NCBI GenBank assembly: GCA_963924555.1
Contig: OZ004594.1
Span: forward strand, 6,603,563-6,667,562
Length of the DNA stretch: 64,000 bases
Direction of reading: 5' to 3'
Source of the DNA: Crambe crambe
Taxonomy: Eukaryota > Porifera > Demospongiae > Poecilosclerida > Crambeidae
The stretch's first letter is position 1, and every line of letters begins with the position of its first letter. Positions 10,637 to 20,332 of this stretch are shown here, one piece after another. Under the pieces are notes generated by a model. The model was given only the letters and a program-made list of their open reading frames with translations. It was not told where the DNA came from and did not search any database. A program made the translations under genes and the position numbers.

Positions 10637-11170
10637 CTGAGACATCTTTGAAACGACATGTGTATGGTCACAGGTGTGATTGTTAAAGGGAAAAACAGTT
10701 AGTATGCACCGAGTTATCTAATGTGTGACCTTGAAAGTATAAGCCAAACAGTGCAATGGGGATGTGTCCTTTACACATAAGACTTCGTATTTTCTGAGGG
10801 ATATCTTTGAAGTGACACGTGCATGGTCACAGGTGTGATTGTTAAAGGGAATAACAGTTAATATGCACCGAGTTATCAAATGTGTGACCTTGAAAGTATA
10901 AGCTGAAGTACAGTGCAATGGGGATGTGTCGTTTATACATACGTAAGACTTGGTATTTTCTGAGGGACATCTTTGAAGTGACACGGTCACAGGTGTGATT
11001 ATTAAAGGGAATAACAGTATGCCACTGAGTTATCTAATGTGTGTCATGTATACATACGTAGACTACTTTCTATTCACACGCTAGAGTTACAGTCACTCTC
11101 CAAGAGACATCTTTGAAGTGACGTGTATGGTCACAGGTGTGATTGTTAAAAAGGAATAACAGGTCTATAC
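10637..11170. repeat. Tandem repeat, unit about 160 bp
   Basis: Three to four diverged copies of a unit containing ACATCTTTGAA, GGTCACAGGTGTGATT, TTAAAGGGAATAACAG, GAGTTATCTAATGTGTGACC and TGCAATGGGGATGTGTC. A further partial copy is at about 11475-11560. No coding capacity. The unit resembles a short satellite. Confidence 0.8.
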
Positions 11171-11179
11171 TTGATATAG

Positions 11180-11475
11180 TTACAATAGTATTTTCCTATA
11201 GGCCAAGCGTGAGAAATCCTCCCATATCTCACAGAGTTATCTCACGCTGTACTGAGCATGTATACAGTCATAATTTCCAAGGAAACTGATTGATTTCTAT
11301 CACTTTTGTCCAGCAAGTCAACTTACAAGCAAGTCAACATCTATGGAATAGCCTGTCTCCTATAAATAACCATAACAACTTACAGATGCTTATTGTAAGT
11401 ATATCAAATCACACTCGTCGTGGAATATGGTGAGTCATTTCACTCTGACTCATATAATAAGATATATGTATGCAT
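11180..11475. repeat. Degenerate foldback repeats, GTGAAATATCTC family
   Basis: Fragments AAGCGTGAGAAATCC, CCATATCTCACAG and CGTGGAATATGGTGAGTCATTTCACTC resemble the arms of the elements at 2255-2385 and 52905-53050. Copies are incomplete. Confidence 0.4.
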
Positions 11476-11715
11476 TAAGTTATCTAATGTGTGACCTTGA
11501 AAGTACAAGCCAAAATACAGTGCGTGTTGTGTATACATATGCAGACTATTTTCTATTTACACCACATAATTAGCCTACATGATTAGTTACAAAGAACAGA
11601 AACATCAAGTAAGTGGGCATGGATAGGCTAAGTATGGCATGGTCAAAATTAATTTCTGGGGGGCACTACACTGAGTGCACCATTTTGGCTTGGGAACAAA
11701 CCTGGATCCAGTCCT

Positions 11716-11770
<55 letters not shown>

Positions 11771-11784
11771 CTCCCTCCCTCCCT
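11716..11784. repeat. (TC)n microsatellite
   Basis: About 45 bp of pure TC dinucleotides followed by CCTCCCTCC runs. The serine/leucine and arginine/glutamate frames across it are artefacts. Confidence 0.9.
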
Positions 11785-11866
11785 CCTCACACTCTTCTCA
11801 TAATAAATGCCACAGATGTCATATCATGTACAAACAACATTTCATGTTGTATGCATGCATGTATAC

Positions 11867-12784
11867 CTCTTGGCATAGGAGAGGAAGAGGAACTCTGCTT
11901 CGGCAGTTGATTTCCCTGCCAGTGTCTGGTGGAGCTGACCCACTCTCTCATCAAAATCCAGCGTCTGTTTGGGGATGATTTGGAACTGACTGACATAGTT
12001 CTCGGGGTGCTTCCGAGGGTCATAGCCCCCCAACTCAGCTGCATCAAAAGATAGTGATTTATATAGCAGAGACCAAAAACTCAGCTAGAGATGATGGACA
12101 GGTATTATGAGTGTTGAGAAACATCAAAATCTTTACTATTAGTAAAGTTCACAAGAAGATTAATAAATTTTAGTGTAAGAGTAATTAAATGGATAGCCAA
12201 ACAATTGTTTAAACTAGCTAAAATTGACACCTGCCAAAAAAAGTACCCACTAAAGTTGGTCTATAACTATTTCTGAACAAAGTGAGTTATGATTAAGTCC
12301 AATAGACTTTTTCGTGATTGATAATGGTGGCAATGATGACCATCATGGCATAGTCTCGCGGGTCAGACTCGATTCTTTCCTTTTTCTTGGGGCCCCCAAG
12401 AAAAGGAAAGAATCGAGTCTGGCCCGCGAGACTACATGGCATACTTGGGGCTGAAATCTGACCACTGAATCCAGCGTATTGTTTAGAATCCAGTGTATTG
12501 TTTAAAATCCCTCTCACTATTTTTCAGTCCAACACTCTTCATGTTTAGAATATGATCCAAGCATCTTTTACACGCGCGAGCGAGGACTAGTGCACCGGCA
12601 CTGCCTTAGGGTTAGGCTCAGCTCGGTAATACGTACCTTGCATGATGTATGTAGAGTAGGCACCAAAGAGTGAAGCTGACTCAAATGAATATAGCAGTTG
12701 TGTGATGAAGAGGTTCTTCTTGATCTGCAAGTAGAAATGGTAGTTCGTCATGTTAGGTGGGTAAAGGGTCTTCGACACAATTAA
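11867..12784 (-). CDS. FERM-domain protein, central lobe exons
   Basis: Two minus-strand exons join in phase. Exon 12637-12784 (acceptor GTGCAG, donor GTACGT) reads LYPPNMTNYHFYLQIKKNL and on to AYSTYIMQ. Exon 11867-12038 (acceptor GATGCAG, donor GTATAC) reads AELGGYDPRKHPENYVSQFQ, later GQLHQTLAGKSTAEAEFLF and SYAKR. This is the classical central FERM lobe of the band 4.1 / PTPN3-PTPN4 type (YPPD..., Q-x-K-x-x-L, LGxYDP, GxSxAEAE). FERM domains bind membrane-protein tails and phosphoinositides at the cell cortex. The N-lobe and C-lobe exons were not found nearby. It starts only 257 bp after the last phosphatase exon on the same strand, the reverse of the domain order in FERM-phosphatases, so it is a separate or rearranged gene. 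Confidence 0.75.
12351..12434. mobile_element. 84-bp foldback element
   Basis: The left arm TAGTCTCGCGGGTCAGACTC and the right arm GAGTCTGGCCCGCGAGACTA pair, as do AAGAATCG/CGATTCTT and CTTTTCTTGGGG/CCCCAAGAAAAG towards the centre. Both flanks read CATGGCA, a likely 7-bp target duplication. Confidence 0.75.
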
Positions 12785-13040
12785 CTGCACAAGTACAGTT
12801 GGTAAAGGGTCTTAACATGGTACTGTATCTACGTCTAGTATAGTACCAAGTTGTTTTGGCTTATGTGTAGCCCACAAGTCGATAAAGTGATGTACATAGT
12901 AATTATGAGGGTAATGAAAATTATTATTGTGATAGATGATGAAGAGTCGTATTATGAATGATTGTATGCATAATAGTTGTAGTTATGACAAAACTAATAA
13001 TTAATGCATGGACAAGCATAAAAATAAAGTTCACCAGTCG

Positions 13041-13114
13041 TCAGGCAATTATTTTATTAGCAGTGGCAGCCACAGACAGAGGTCGGTTAGGAAGTTCAAT
13101 TTCAACATAGTCAT
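13041..13114 (-). CDS. Tyrosine phosphatase, predicted last exon
   Basis: Acceptor CTTGCAG, then a frame reading DDYVEIELPNRPLSVAATAN and a TGA at 13041-13043. It accepts the phase-1 end of the phosphatase exon at 23385-23430, and the junction codon becomes GAT. If correct, the intervening intron is about 10.3 kb and contains the whole HECT/integrase element. Assigned by phase and strand only. Confidence 0.5.
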
Positions 13115-13228
13115 CTGCAAGACATGATAGTAAAGTGAGTTCTTGGATAATTCAGCTAATAATTCTATCAAGCTAAAATCCTATTAGTCTAGCTAGGACA
13201 ATCAGATCAGATATAACTACTACACTAG

Positions 13229-13259
13229 TATGGGGTGCTAAATAGGTCAAAAAGCCATA
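13229..13259. repeat. Inverted 31-bp block, left copy
   Basis: TATGGGGTGCTAAATAGGTC and the following 11 bases match, with about five differences, the reverse complement of 23291-23321. Both copies lie next to a minisatellite. Confidence 0.55.
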
Positions 13260-13267
13260 CTTAGGTA

Positions 13268-13330
13268 TAAGCTGCTACCTAGGGTGCATGGAGCCGCTTC
13301 GCGGCTCCATGCACCCTAGGTAGCAGCTTA
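13268..13330. repeat. Perfect hairpin, 30-bp stem with TTC loop
   Basis: The left arm TAAGCTGCTACCTAGGGTGC continues GATGGAGCCGC-like to 13297; the right arm from 13301 is its exact complement. The loop is three bases. No mismatch is present in the stem, which suggests recent origin or constraint. There is no following T-tract. Confidence 0.85.
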
Positions 13331-13339
13331 TGCATCAAA

Positions 13340-13720
13340 CAGGATCTCCGTAAATAAATAAGAGCCTCCTATATATAAATAAGAGCCTCCTATATATAAA
13401 TAAGAGCCTCCTATATATAAATAAGAGCCTCCTATATATAAATAAGAGCCTCCTATATATAAATAAGAGCCTCCTATATATAAATAAGAGCCTCCTATAT
13501 ATAAATAAGAGCCTCCTATATATAAATAAGAGCTTCCCATATTATAAGAGCTCCTATAATTATATAAACAAGAGCTCCTATAAACAAGAGCCTCCCATAA
13601 TAAGAGCTCCTATAATAAGAGCTCTTCATAATAAATAATTATGAGCTCCCATATATAAATAAAATTTATATAAGAGCTCCCATACGTATATAAGAGCTCC
13701 TAAGAGCTGCTAGTAATAAG
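13340..13720. repeat. Minisatellite, 21-bp unit
   Basis: About nine near-identical copies of GAGCCTCCTATATATAAATAA up to about 13545, then degenerate copies (GAGCTCCTATAA) to about 13720. The overlapping GGSYLYI frame is an artefact. The unit resembles the 22-bp unit of the array at 22690-23225. Confidence 0.9.
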
Positions 13721-13784
13721 ACTTAGCTAATTCCTATATAAGTAGGAGCTTAATTTATAGTCTTAGAGCTCTAACAAGAGCAGC

Positions 13785-13796
13785 AGCAACAATAGC

Positions 13797-13855
<59 letters not shown>

Positions 13856-13857
13856 AA
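13785..13857. repeat. (CAA)n microsatellite
   Basis: More than 18 uninterrupted CAA triplets. The polyleucine frame on the other strand is an artefact. Confidence 0.95.
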
Positions 13858-13859
13858 CA

Positions 13860-15955
13860 ATGACTATTGTAGTCATTGTCATTGTGTTTTTTTTCCAATA
13901 ATGTTGTTTTGGTTGATAATGTTGTTTTGTTGTTGCATCATGTAAGTATATAATGTCTAGGAGTCTTGATGCTACAAAGTAAATGAATAACAATGACAAC
14001 AATAACAATGATCACAAAGCCACCACCACCATGACAACAACAGCAGCAACAAACAAACAAGATTATTACATAATGACCAGGGATCTATGTATAGGCCTGA
14101 GCTAATTAAATAGGTAGCTTCTTTCAGAAATTGAATAATAGGCTCTAACTGAGACGTCTTTGATGCTTCAGTACAATATTAATCGTTGAGTTGATGAACT
14201 ATGTAATAATTATGACTGTCAATCCTGTCAAATAATGATCCTTATTACTTGTCTCTAGCATGCAGTCAGTCAGTCAGTGTTGTCATCACTCAGTTTTGAT
14301 AGGGACTGTCTGTAGGGAGCAAAATGTTGAATAAAATACCTGGTCTATAAATGAATAATTAGCACAGGGCTATCTATGTAATAAGCTCTGATGCAACAAA
14401 GGACTCTTCTCTGTACGAATTTCTCTATATGATGGACAAAATGCTGTGGGTCCCAATTAGGCTTGAATAATTTTTATGCTAGCATAATATTGAGGTATGC
14501 CAAAGAATCAGGGAATAATGCTGGAATAATAGGGAACATCTCAGTATCTCAGGAAGTTGACAGGCTAAAGTGGTGGAACAGACATACATCTGAACTTCCC
14601 CTTTGGTCTAGCAGCTGTAGATCAGTCTTACTTATTCAACATCATCTGCTGCAGCAGAGAGAGTTTTTTCTTTGTTAGAAAATAGCAACAAACTCTTGCT
14701 CTAGAAGACTATGTAGAGTCTCACTGATGCTACAGTATAGCTATAGGCACTCATAAAATCCTTTCTTGTAATCTTGTTGCATTAAAGAATAATCAAGAAT
14801 AATGGGCAAAATATTGGGAATAATTATGTTAGTGCTTAAGAATAATAGGTAACTAACATGAGAATCAGAGAATAGAATAATTTTAGCATAATTTATTCAA
14901 CCCTAGTCCCAAACAGAAAGAAGCCGAGTATAATATGTTACTGAGGGAACAGAGTTTTTGGTGATTTGAATTCAAGCACAACTGTCTCTAGATGCTAAGC
15001 ATCGATCTGCCTTTTATAGCTAGTCCACAAAAATGAATGTGATTGGTTGATAGCTACAATGCTAAAATAAGCCAATAAGATCACTGTATTAAATAACCAA
15101 TGAGATTAAGTGTCTGTTAATAATGCAAAAAAATGAACCAATGAAAGTAAGTTTACAGTCATGTTCCTAGTGCCAGCAGTCTATCACATAATATCCATCA
15201 CTCAATGATTCCACTGATGTAGCAAAAAGGAATAGTTTAAAGAGATCATCAGGTTTATAGCTAAGCTGATGCATTGCATCAGCACTGATTTAGCTATATC
15301 ACCTCACAACTTAACTCCATGTAATACCAAAAACTCTAATGCATGCAAGCTGCTTCCACCACAACTTGAGGCATAATAATTATTATGCTATGATTTCAAA
15401 AAAGTTAGCTGAAGCTATAGTGGCAGTGCAGTTCTTGTGCAAGTCATTGGATTATGATGATGAAGGTGAACAATAATGGTCATTGTAACTATAAAATGTG
15501 CACTGTTTGCAGTTAAGATACTGTACGCCGCATTTTCAATGACTCTTATTCTGAATCCTACCACCAACTTTTTCATCCTGTATACACAGAAGTTCTTGTA
15601 TGAAAGGTAAATCAGCTGTAACTTAAGATATGAACTTGGCTACAGCTATAGCATTAATGAGAACAGCCTCACTATCTGGATAGAGCAGTAGCCAAGAGTG
15701 AGTAGTCCTCAAGATTTTTAGTAATGGTTCCATTGAGCGTCTGGGTGAAGACCTCCAGTAACATGTACAAGGAGATTAATAATGCTCTGATCTATACATT
15801 GTGCTTAGAGTGTCACTAACAAATCACCCGGTACCGACATCAACCACCAACGGATGTTGAAGTAATACCAACCATAAAACCAGTTATACCAAAGACTGAA
15901 GAAACACAGGATATCTTAATTAGTGCACCAGCAAAGGACACAGCTAGAATTTTGT
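13860..15955. other. Intronic DNA, no gene seen
   Basis: This stretch lies inside the predicted last phosphatase intron. It has AT-rich DNA and short CA/AAC runs, without a frame or inverted repeat that could be assigned. Confidence 0.5.
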
Positions 15956-15959
15956 TCAA

Positions 15960-16080
15960 TAGAAAGAAGGCATGAATGTGTGCATGGTTGTAGAGCAGCA
16001 TGAATGTGTGCGTGTATTACAAGAGGCATGTGTGGTGCATCTGGGGACATGTCCGCCAGGCAAAGAGGGTGGGCTGAGAG
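15960..16080. repeat. Left inverted repeat of the HECT/integrase element
   Basis: Matches the reverse complement of 22305-22435 through GGACATGTCCGCCAGGCAAA and AGAGGGTG. It is followed by an A-rich CAAAAA tract at 16085-16145. Confidence 0.85.
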
Positions 16081-16155
16081 AAATTAAAAAAAAAAACAAC
16101 AACAAAAAACAAAAACAAAAACAAAAAACACACACACACAAAAACAATGAAAAAG

Positions 16156-19100
16156 TCAAACTGTATTGAAATGGAATCTTGATGTTATGACAGATTCAAG
16201 AGCCGATTTGAAGAATTCAAAAGCATCATCACCAAATACCCCTCGGGGAAAGGATATCACTTTGGAGCATGTGTGGGCTGTTATAGCTCCATGCCCATCC
16301 TCATCCAAGAAGTCAACCCTGACAGACTTGTTGCTTGGATATGACGCCCCAGTGACATGTAGTAAAAATTGTTTCAAAGCTATACAAATAAAGTAAACAT
16401 AAAGTATATGCATAAACAATTAAAAACAAAAACAAAAAAACATACATTCTTCAGAGGCTTCACTTATCCATTGGTTGAGATAAGCCATCACCAGCAAGTC
16501 ACCAGGTAGAAGACTGGTCAAAGTTTCATCCACATACACTGCGTTGCTGACATCAGTTGGTGAGAGGCAGGCTGTGTACACCAGAAGAGGGGTGAATAAT
16601 CCAGGGAAATCACGGATACTGGACAAGATATGTAGTGCACTGAGTCCTTCACACAGTTGATCAAGGAGCTTGGATATTCGCCCAATACCATCATAGTACA
16701 ATATCTCTTGGGCAATCATAGTCTTATTAGACATCTATAGAAATAATATACACAGTGTTGAATAAGTGTGCATCCAAAGTAGCATAGCAACTGAAGGAAA
16801 AGTTGTTTAATAACGCACACCCTACAGTTTTGATATTGTCAGTTCAGAGATGGACTTACCGTTAACATTTGTGTAATCCCGCATCTTTCAAATACATTGC
16901 TATACAGGTTTGATTGAAACAAAACATGGAGATCTTCTTCTGTTCTGGCTCCATTGATCTGAAACAGAACCATTATATCAGTAGCATTTATTGTACAATC
17001 TTGCACATCTATTTATCAGAGTACAAACTTAGCTGTCTATCTACAATTTCGGCCATTCAATTTCAGCCCCTATGCATGCAGTCTGATATACATACCTCGG
17101 TAACTACTGATGCTGAATCAGCAGGAAGGTCTTCAGTTGTTATAAACTCTATAGCCTTTTCCTCCCCACCAACCAAGTACCAATAGCATGTTGGAGAAAG
17201 GAAAGGGAATCCTATACCATCTTGAGAAATACTATGAGAGATCATGGAGCCAAGGACTTTCAGTAGTCCAGATGATCTAGCTTCCGCTGTCGCTGCAGGT
17301 CGAATATGATTCATTGGCCCATCAAAAAGTCTTATATACTTGTTGGTTGCAAAGTCTTCAAAGATCGTACTATACACTTGCCGATGAACCCCTCCAGTGT
17401 CCACTGCAGGCTGACGATTTAATGTAATACGAAGTTGAGATTGAAGACTCGTAGATGGACACTTGTACTGAGCTACCATATCACCCCACATGTCTTCGGC
17501 ATCCAATGATAGCTTCACTCGAGGAAATTGAACAAATCGTCCATTTATCATCTTTATGATCGACTGAAGTGTGGGTCCGTCAAGAAGACAGGTCATGCTC
17601 TTGTCGAAGTCAGAACCAGATAACTCATAAATGGTAACCACCTGTTTCGTTGACAGATTATCTTCACTTACAAATGTATCCAATAGCTGATCCAGGCTAC
17701 TTCTATAAGCTGAGCTGGTTGTTGCTGAATCAAGACAAGTGAGAGCAGTTTCACTGACCCGAGGAGAACATGGCGTAGCAGCAGCACTGCGATGTACAGC
17801 AGAGATAGAATTATCATCTCGAGAGGCAGATGTGGATGGAAGAGATGACCGATAATCAGATACAGATGGCAGGGACTGAGGAGAACGTGATATGTGGGCA
17901 GCAGAGATGGAATGCTCATCTCGAAAAGAAGCAGATGTAGATGAGAAGGGTGATTGATCAGATGGAGAATGGGAATCTTCTGAATTTAAGACTCTCCCTG
18001 CTCCACCACTATAAAGATTATTATAAATAAAAATTAACGGACTCTCTATTTCATAGCTATATAATTTTACACTACTAGGAAATGAATGCCAGAAAGGGGG
18101 AGTGGGGGTAATTAACAACCTTGTAATAATAGAAACGTCTGGAAGGTCTTCATCACTACTGCCTTCAAAAATCTATGCAATAATAACAGAAGCATAATAC
18201 AAGCATACTTCAGAAATATTTAACCCTAAGTAGTGCCTCGCCACAACTTTAGCACAGACACAATACAGTAGACCCTCGATTATCCAGACAGAAGAGTAGA
18301 AGCATGTCGGATAAGTGAATGTTCGGATAATGAAATTCACACAACCGCACCTACTTTGACACAACCACACCCCCGTTTATACAAAGTGAACTGCTTCATT
18401 TTGCTGGCTACCCATGACAAGCACTCTAGCTAGCTAAAACCTGTGGTAGACATTATTATATAGTAGACCTGGAACGAACTCTTCCGCTCTTAAATCGATC
18501 GATAAAACAGCTGCAAAAAATTTTGGTATTGCACATGAGCAATGTGTATTCCGAACTTTGACCTTTAATATTTTCAATCTGAAGTTCTACTGTACCAGGT
18601 TGAAAGGTATGTATGTGCTTCAAGTTACACAATGCAATAACAAAATTAGCTGATCACTTTCTAAGGGGGGAAATGTCTTCGCTTTCAAGCATATCAATGG
18701 AAGTTGAAAGAGGAGCTTACCCCAGTCAGGCTATACATCACATAGTGATGATGACATAATAAGAGCACTTAAATATCAAGGCTATACATCACATAGTGAT
18801 GACCTAATAACAGAGCTAAAAATAACAGGCGGACATCGGTCATTTTCCGAGCAATTATCAGATTTGACCGATCAATTCACAGTTTGCACTGCCACAATGT
18901 CCTATTAAACAACAGTTTCAGACTAAAATGATCCTTGAACAAACTTTTAACCAAGCTTTGGAACTTAGACTAAAGTAGAAAGGCTTCAAATGAAGCAGTA
19001 AAGCTAGCTAGTCAGCCATGAAAGCTTCGTGCATCCAGCAGCTGCAATCACCAGAACTAAGGTAGGCTTTCCAGCTTATGCACTTGGAAATATGTACACT

Positions 19101-20220
19101 ACCTTCAGTACCTTGTTACTCTTATCTAGGCTTCAGTTGGCACTGCCTAGAGTCAGGAGGTGAGAAACTAACTTCTCTCTAACTCTAGTTCAAGACTCCG
19201 CCCACTTCAATGTAGTGAGCGCACTGCGCATGCTCCACATGGACAGCGCAGTCCTACCTTTTTTTTCCTTTTTTGTGTATATGTCCGACCAATTTTACTA
19301 AATGACCAATCAAATCTCATTTTGCTAGGACAAGTTGTCCTGGCAACATTGAACCCTTATTTTTAGCTCTGTAATAAGAAGTCATGCTGAGACATTCTAG
19401 TCCAAGACATACCTCATCACTTGATATTACTTGAACTTCAGCCTCCTTCTTGATCTACAAAGAAAATAAGCATTCATGTTGACAGAAACAAAGTTGTACT
19501 GTAGCTAGTTTGTTACATAGGTAGTAGCTACTATGCATGACTTACGAGTTTTTGATACCCAGGTAATTCAGCATTGGCAAGGAGGTATATGTACGATCCT
19601 GATTTAGCAAGTGACACCACTTCCTTCCCATTCCACTCAAAGGAGTCTTTTACCGAAGGCACACAAAGTGATCTACATCCTGCACCGGCTCTTTGTAGAT
19701 ATGTAAAAGGAAACAACTGGCCGCTTTTTATGTTATCTTCATTTAACTCCATTGGTGCCGCAAATATCTCGCATATCTCTCGACGAATTTCTGTGCCCGT
19801 CATGTCAGAGTTAATCTGAATTTTCCCAACTAGTCCAGTTTTACCCAATTTGTTTCTCCTAGAGCATCTGGGAATACTGATATCTCCATCTCGACACTTG
19901 AATTCCTTTGGAAGGAGAATTATATCTCTAACATAAGTTGAAACTGGTTTACTTCTGGAATTATCCCGCTTTCTTGATCTGCGATTTCTCACGTTTTGAA
20001 ACAAACTCGGTGGCTCAAATTTCGGTCTTTTTCTTAGTCCTACAGCTTGTTCAAATGTGGTAGGAGGCCGAGCGGGACGAGTACTATTACCAACGTTGGC
20101 AACAAGTGAGGAGCTGCTGGAGCTATTTGGTGACACACTACTAGCAGATCTATTCGTCAACGATTGCCTTATGGCATTAGCTACAGCTCCGGCAATTTGA
20201 TCCACTGGCACCTCAGCCAT
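16156..20220 (-). CDS. HECT-type E3 ubiquitin ligase (G2E3-like), complete
   Basis: Seven exons join without stops into 764 codons: 19546-20220, 19413-19454, 18120-18172, 17096-18008, 16860-16958, 16446-16734, 16156-16379, all with GT-AG borders and matching phases. The N-terminal 225 residues are Ser-rich and basic, then a small domain shared with the fragment at 965-2024. Residues around 340-385 (LLDTFVSEDNLSTKQVV) resemble a UBA/CUE-type helical bundle. The HECT domain follows from about residue 410: RQPAVDTGGVHRQVYS, GIGFPFLSPTCYWYLVGGEE, then AHTCSKVISFPRGVFG with predicted catalytic Cys728, 36 residues from the C-terminus, the usual place. HECT ligases accept ubiquitin from an E2 on this cysteine and transfer it to substrate. 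It is divergent with, and 113 bp from, the integrase-like gene, inside a shared inverted-repeat element. Substrate unknown. Confidence 0.9.
18267..18340. repeat. Pogo/Tigger-like terminal repeat fragment
   Basis: CAGTAGACCCTCGATTATCC is typical of pogo-type transposon ends. GGATAAGTGAATGTTCGG follows. No transposase is present; a possible opposite end (TCTACTGTA) lies near 18586. It lies in intron 2 of the HECT gene. Confidence 0.4.
18811..19371. mobile_element. 561-bp non-autonomous element with TAATAA duplication
   Basis: The left end reads CAGAGCTAAAAATAA and the right end TTATTTTTAGCTCTG, both bordered by TAATAA (18805-18810 and 19372-19377). It sits in intron 2 of the HECT gene. The interior around 18960-19210 resembles 63135-63890. 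No coding capacity. Confidence 0.75.
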
Positions 20221-20332
20221 TCTTTTGCAGACCAGACAGTGCTCACGTACACGTGGCTAGCTGGCCGGTTGCGAATTGCGGCGCGCGCTGATCACGAGAC
20301 AATCTCCATTCTCCAATAAATGCCCACCGAGC
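20221..20332. promoter_or_regulatory. Divergent promoter region of the HECT and integrase genes
   Basis: Only 112 bp separate the two start codons. The stretch is GC-rich for this window (GCGGCGCGCGCTGATCACG) and has CACGTACACGTGG near 20245. No TATA box was found. A shared bidirectional promoter is inferred from geometry. Confidence 0.5.

Noticed and set aside
11605-11790. Arg/Glu-rich frame resembling an RS-like domain
   Set aside because: Translation of the (TC)n repeat.
13268-13330. Hairpin as a bacterial-type transcription terminator
   Set aside because: No T-tract follows, the genome is animal, and it lies in an intron.
13328-13540. A 70-codon GGSYLYI repeat frame
   Set aside because: Artefact of the 21-bp minisatellite, a multiple of three.
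13763-14008. Polyleucine frame resembling a membrane protein
   Set aside because: Translation of the (CAA)n microsatellite on the opposite strand.
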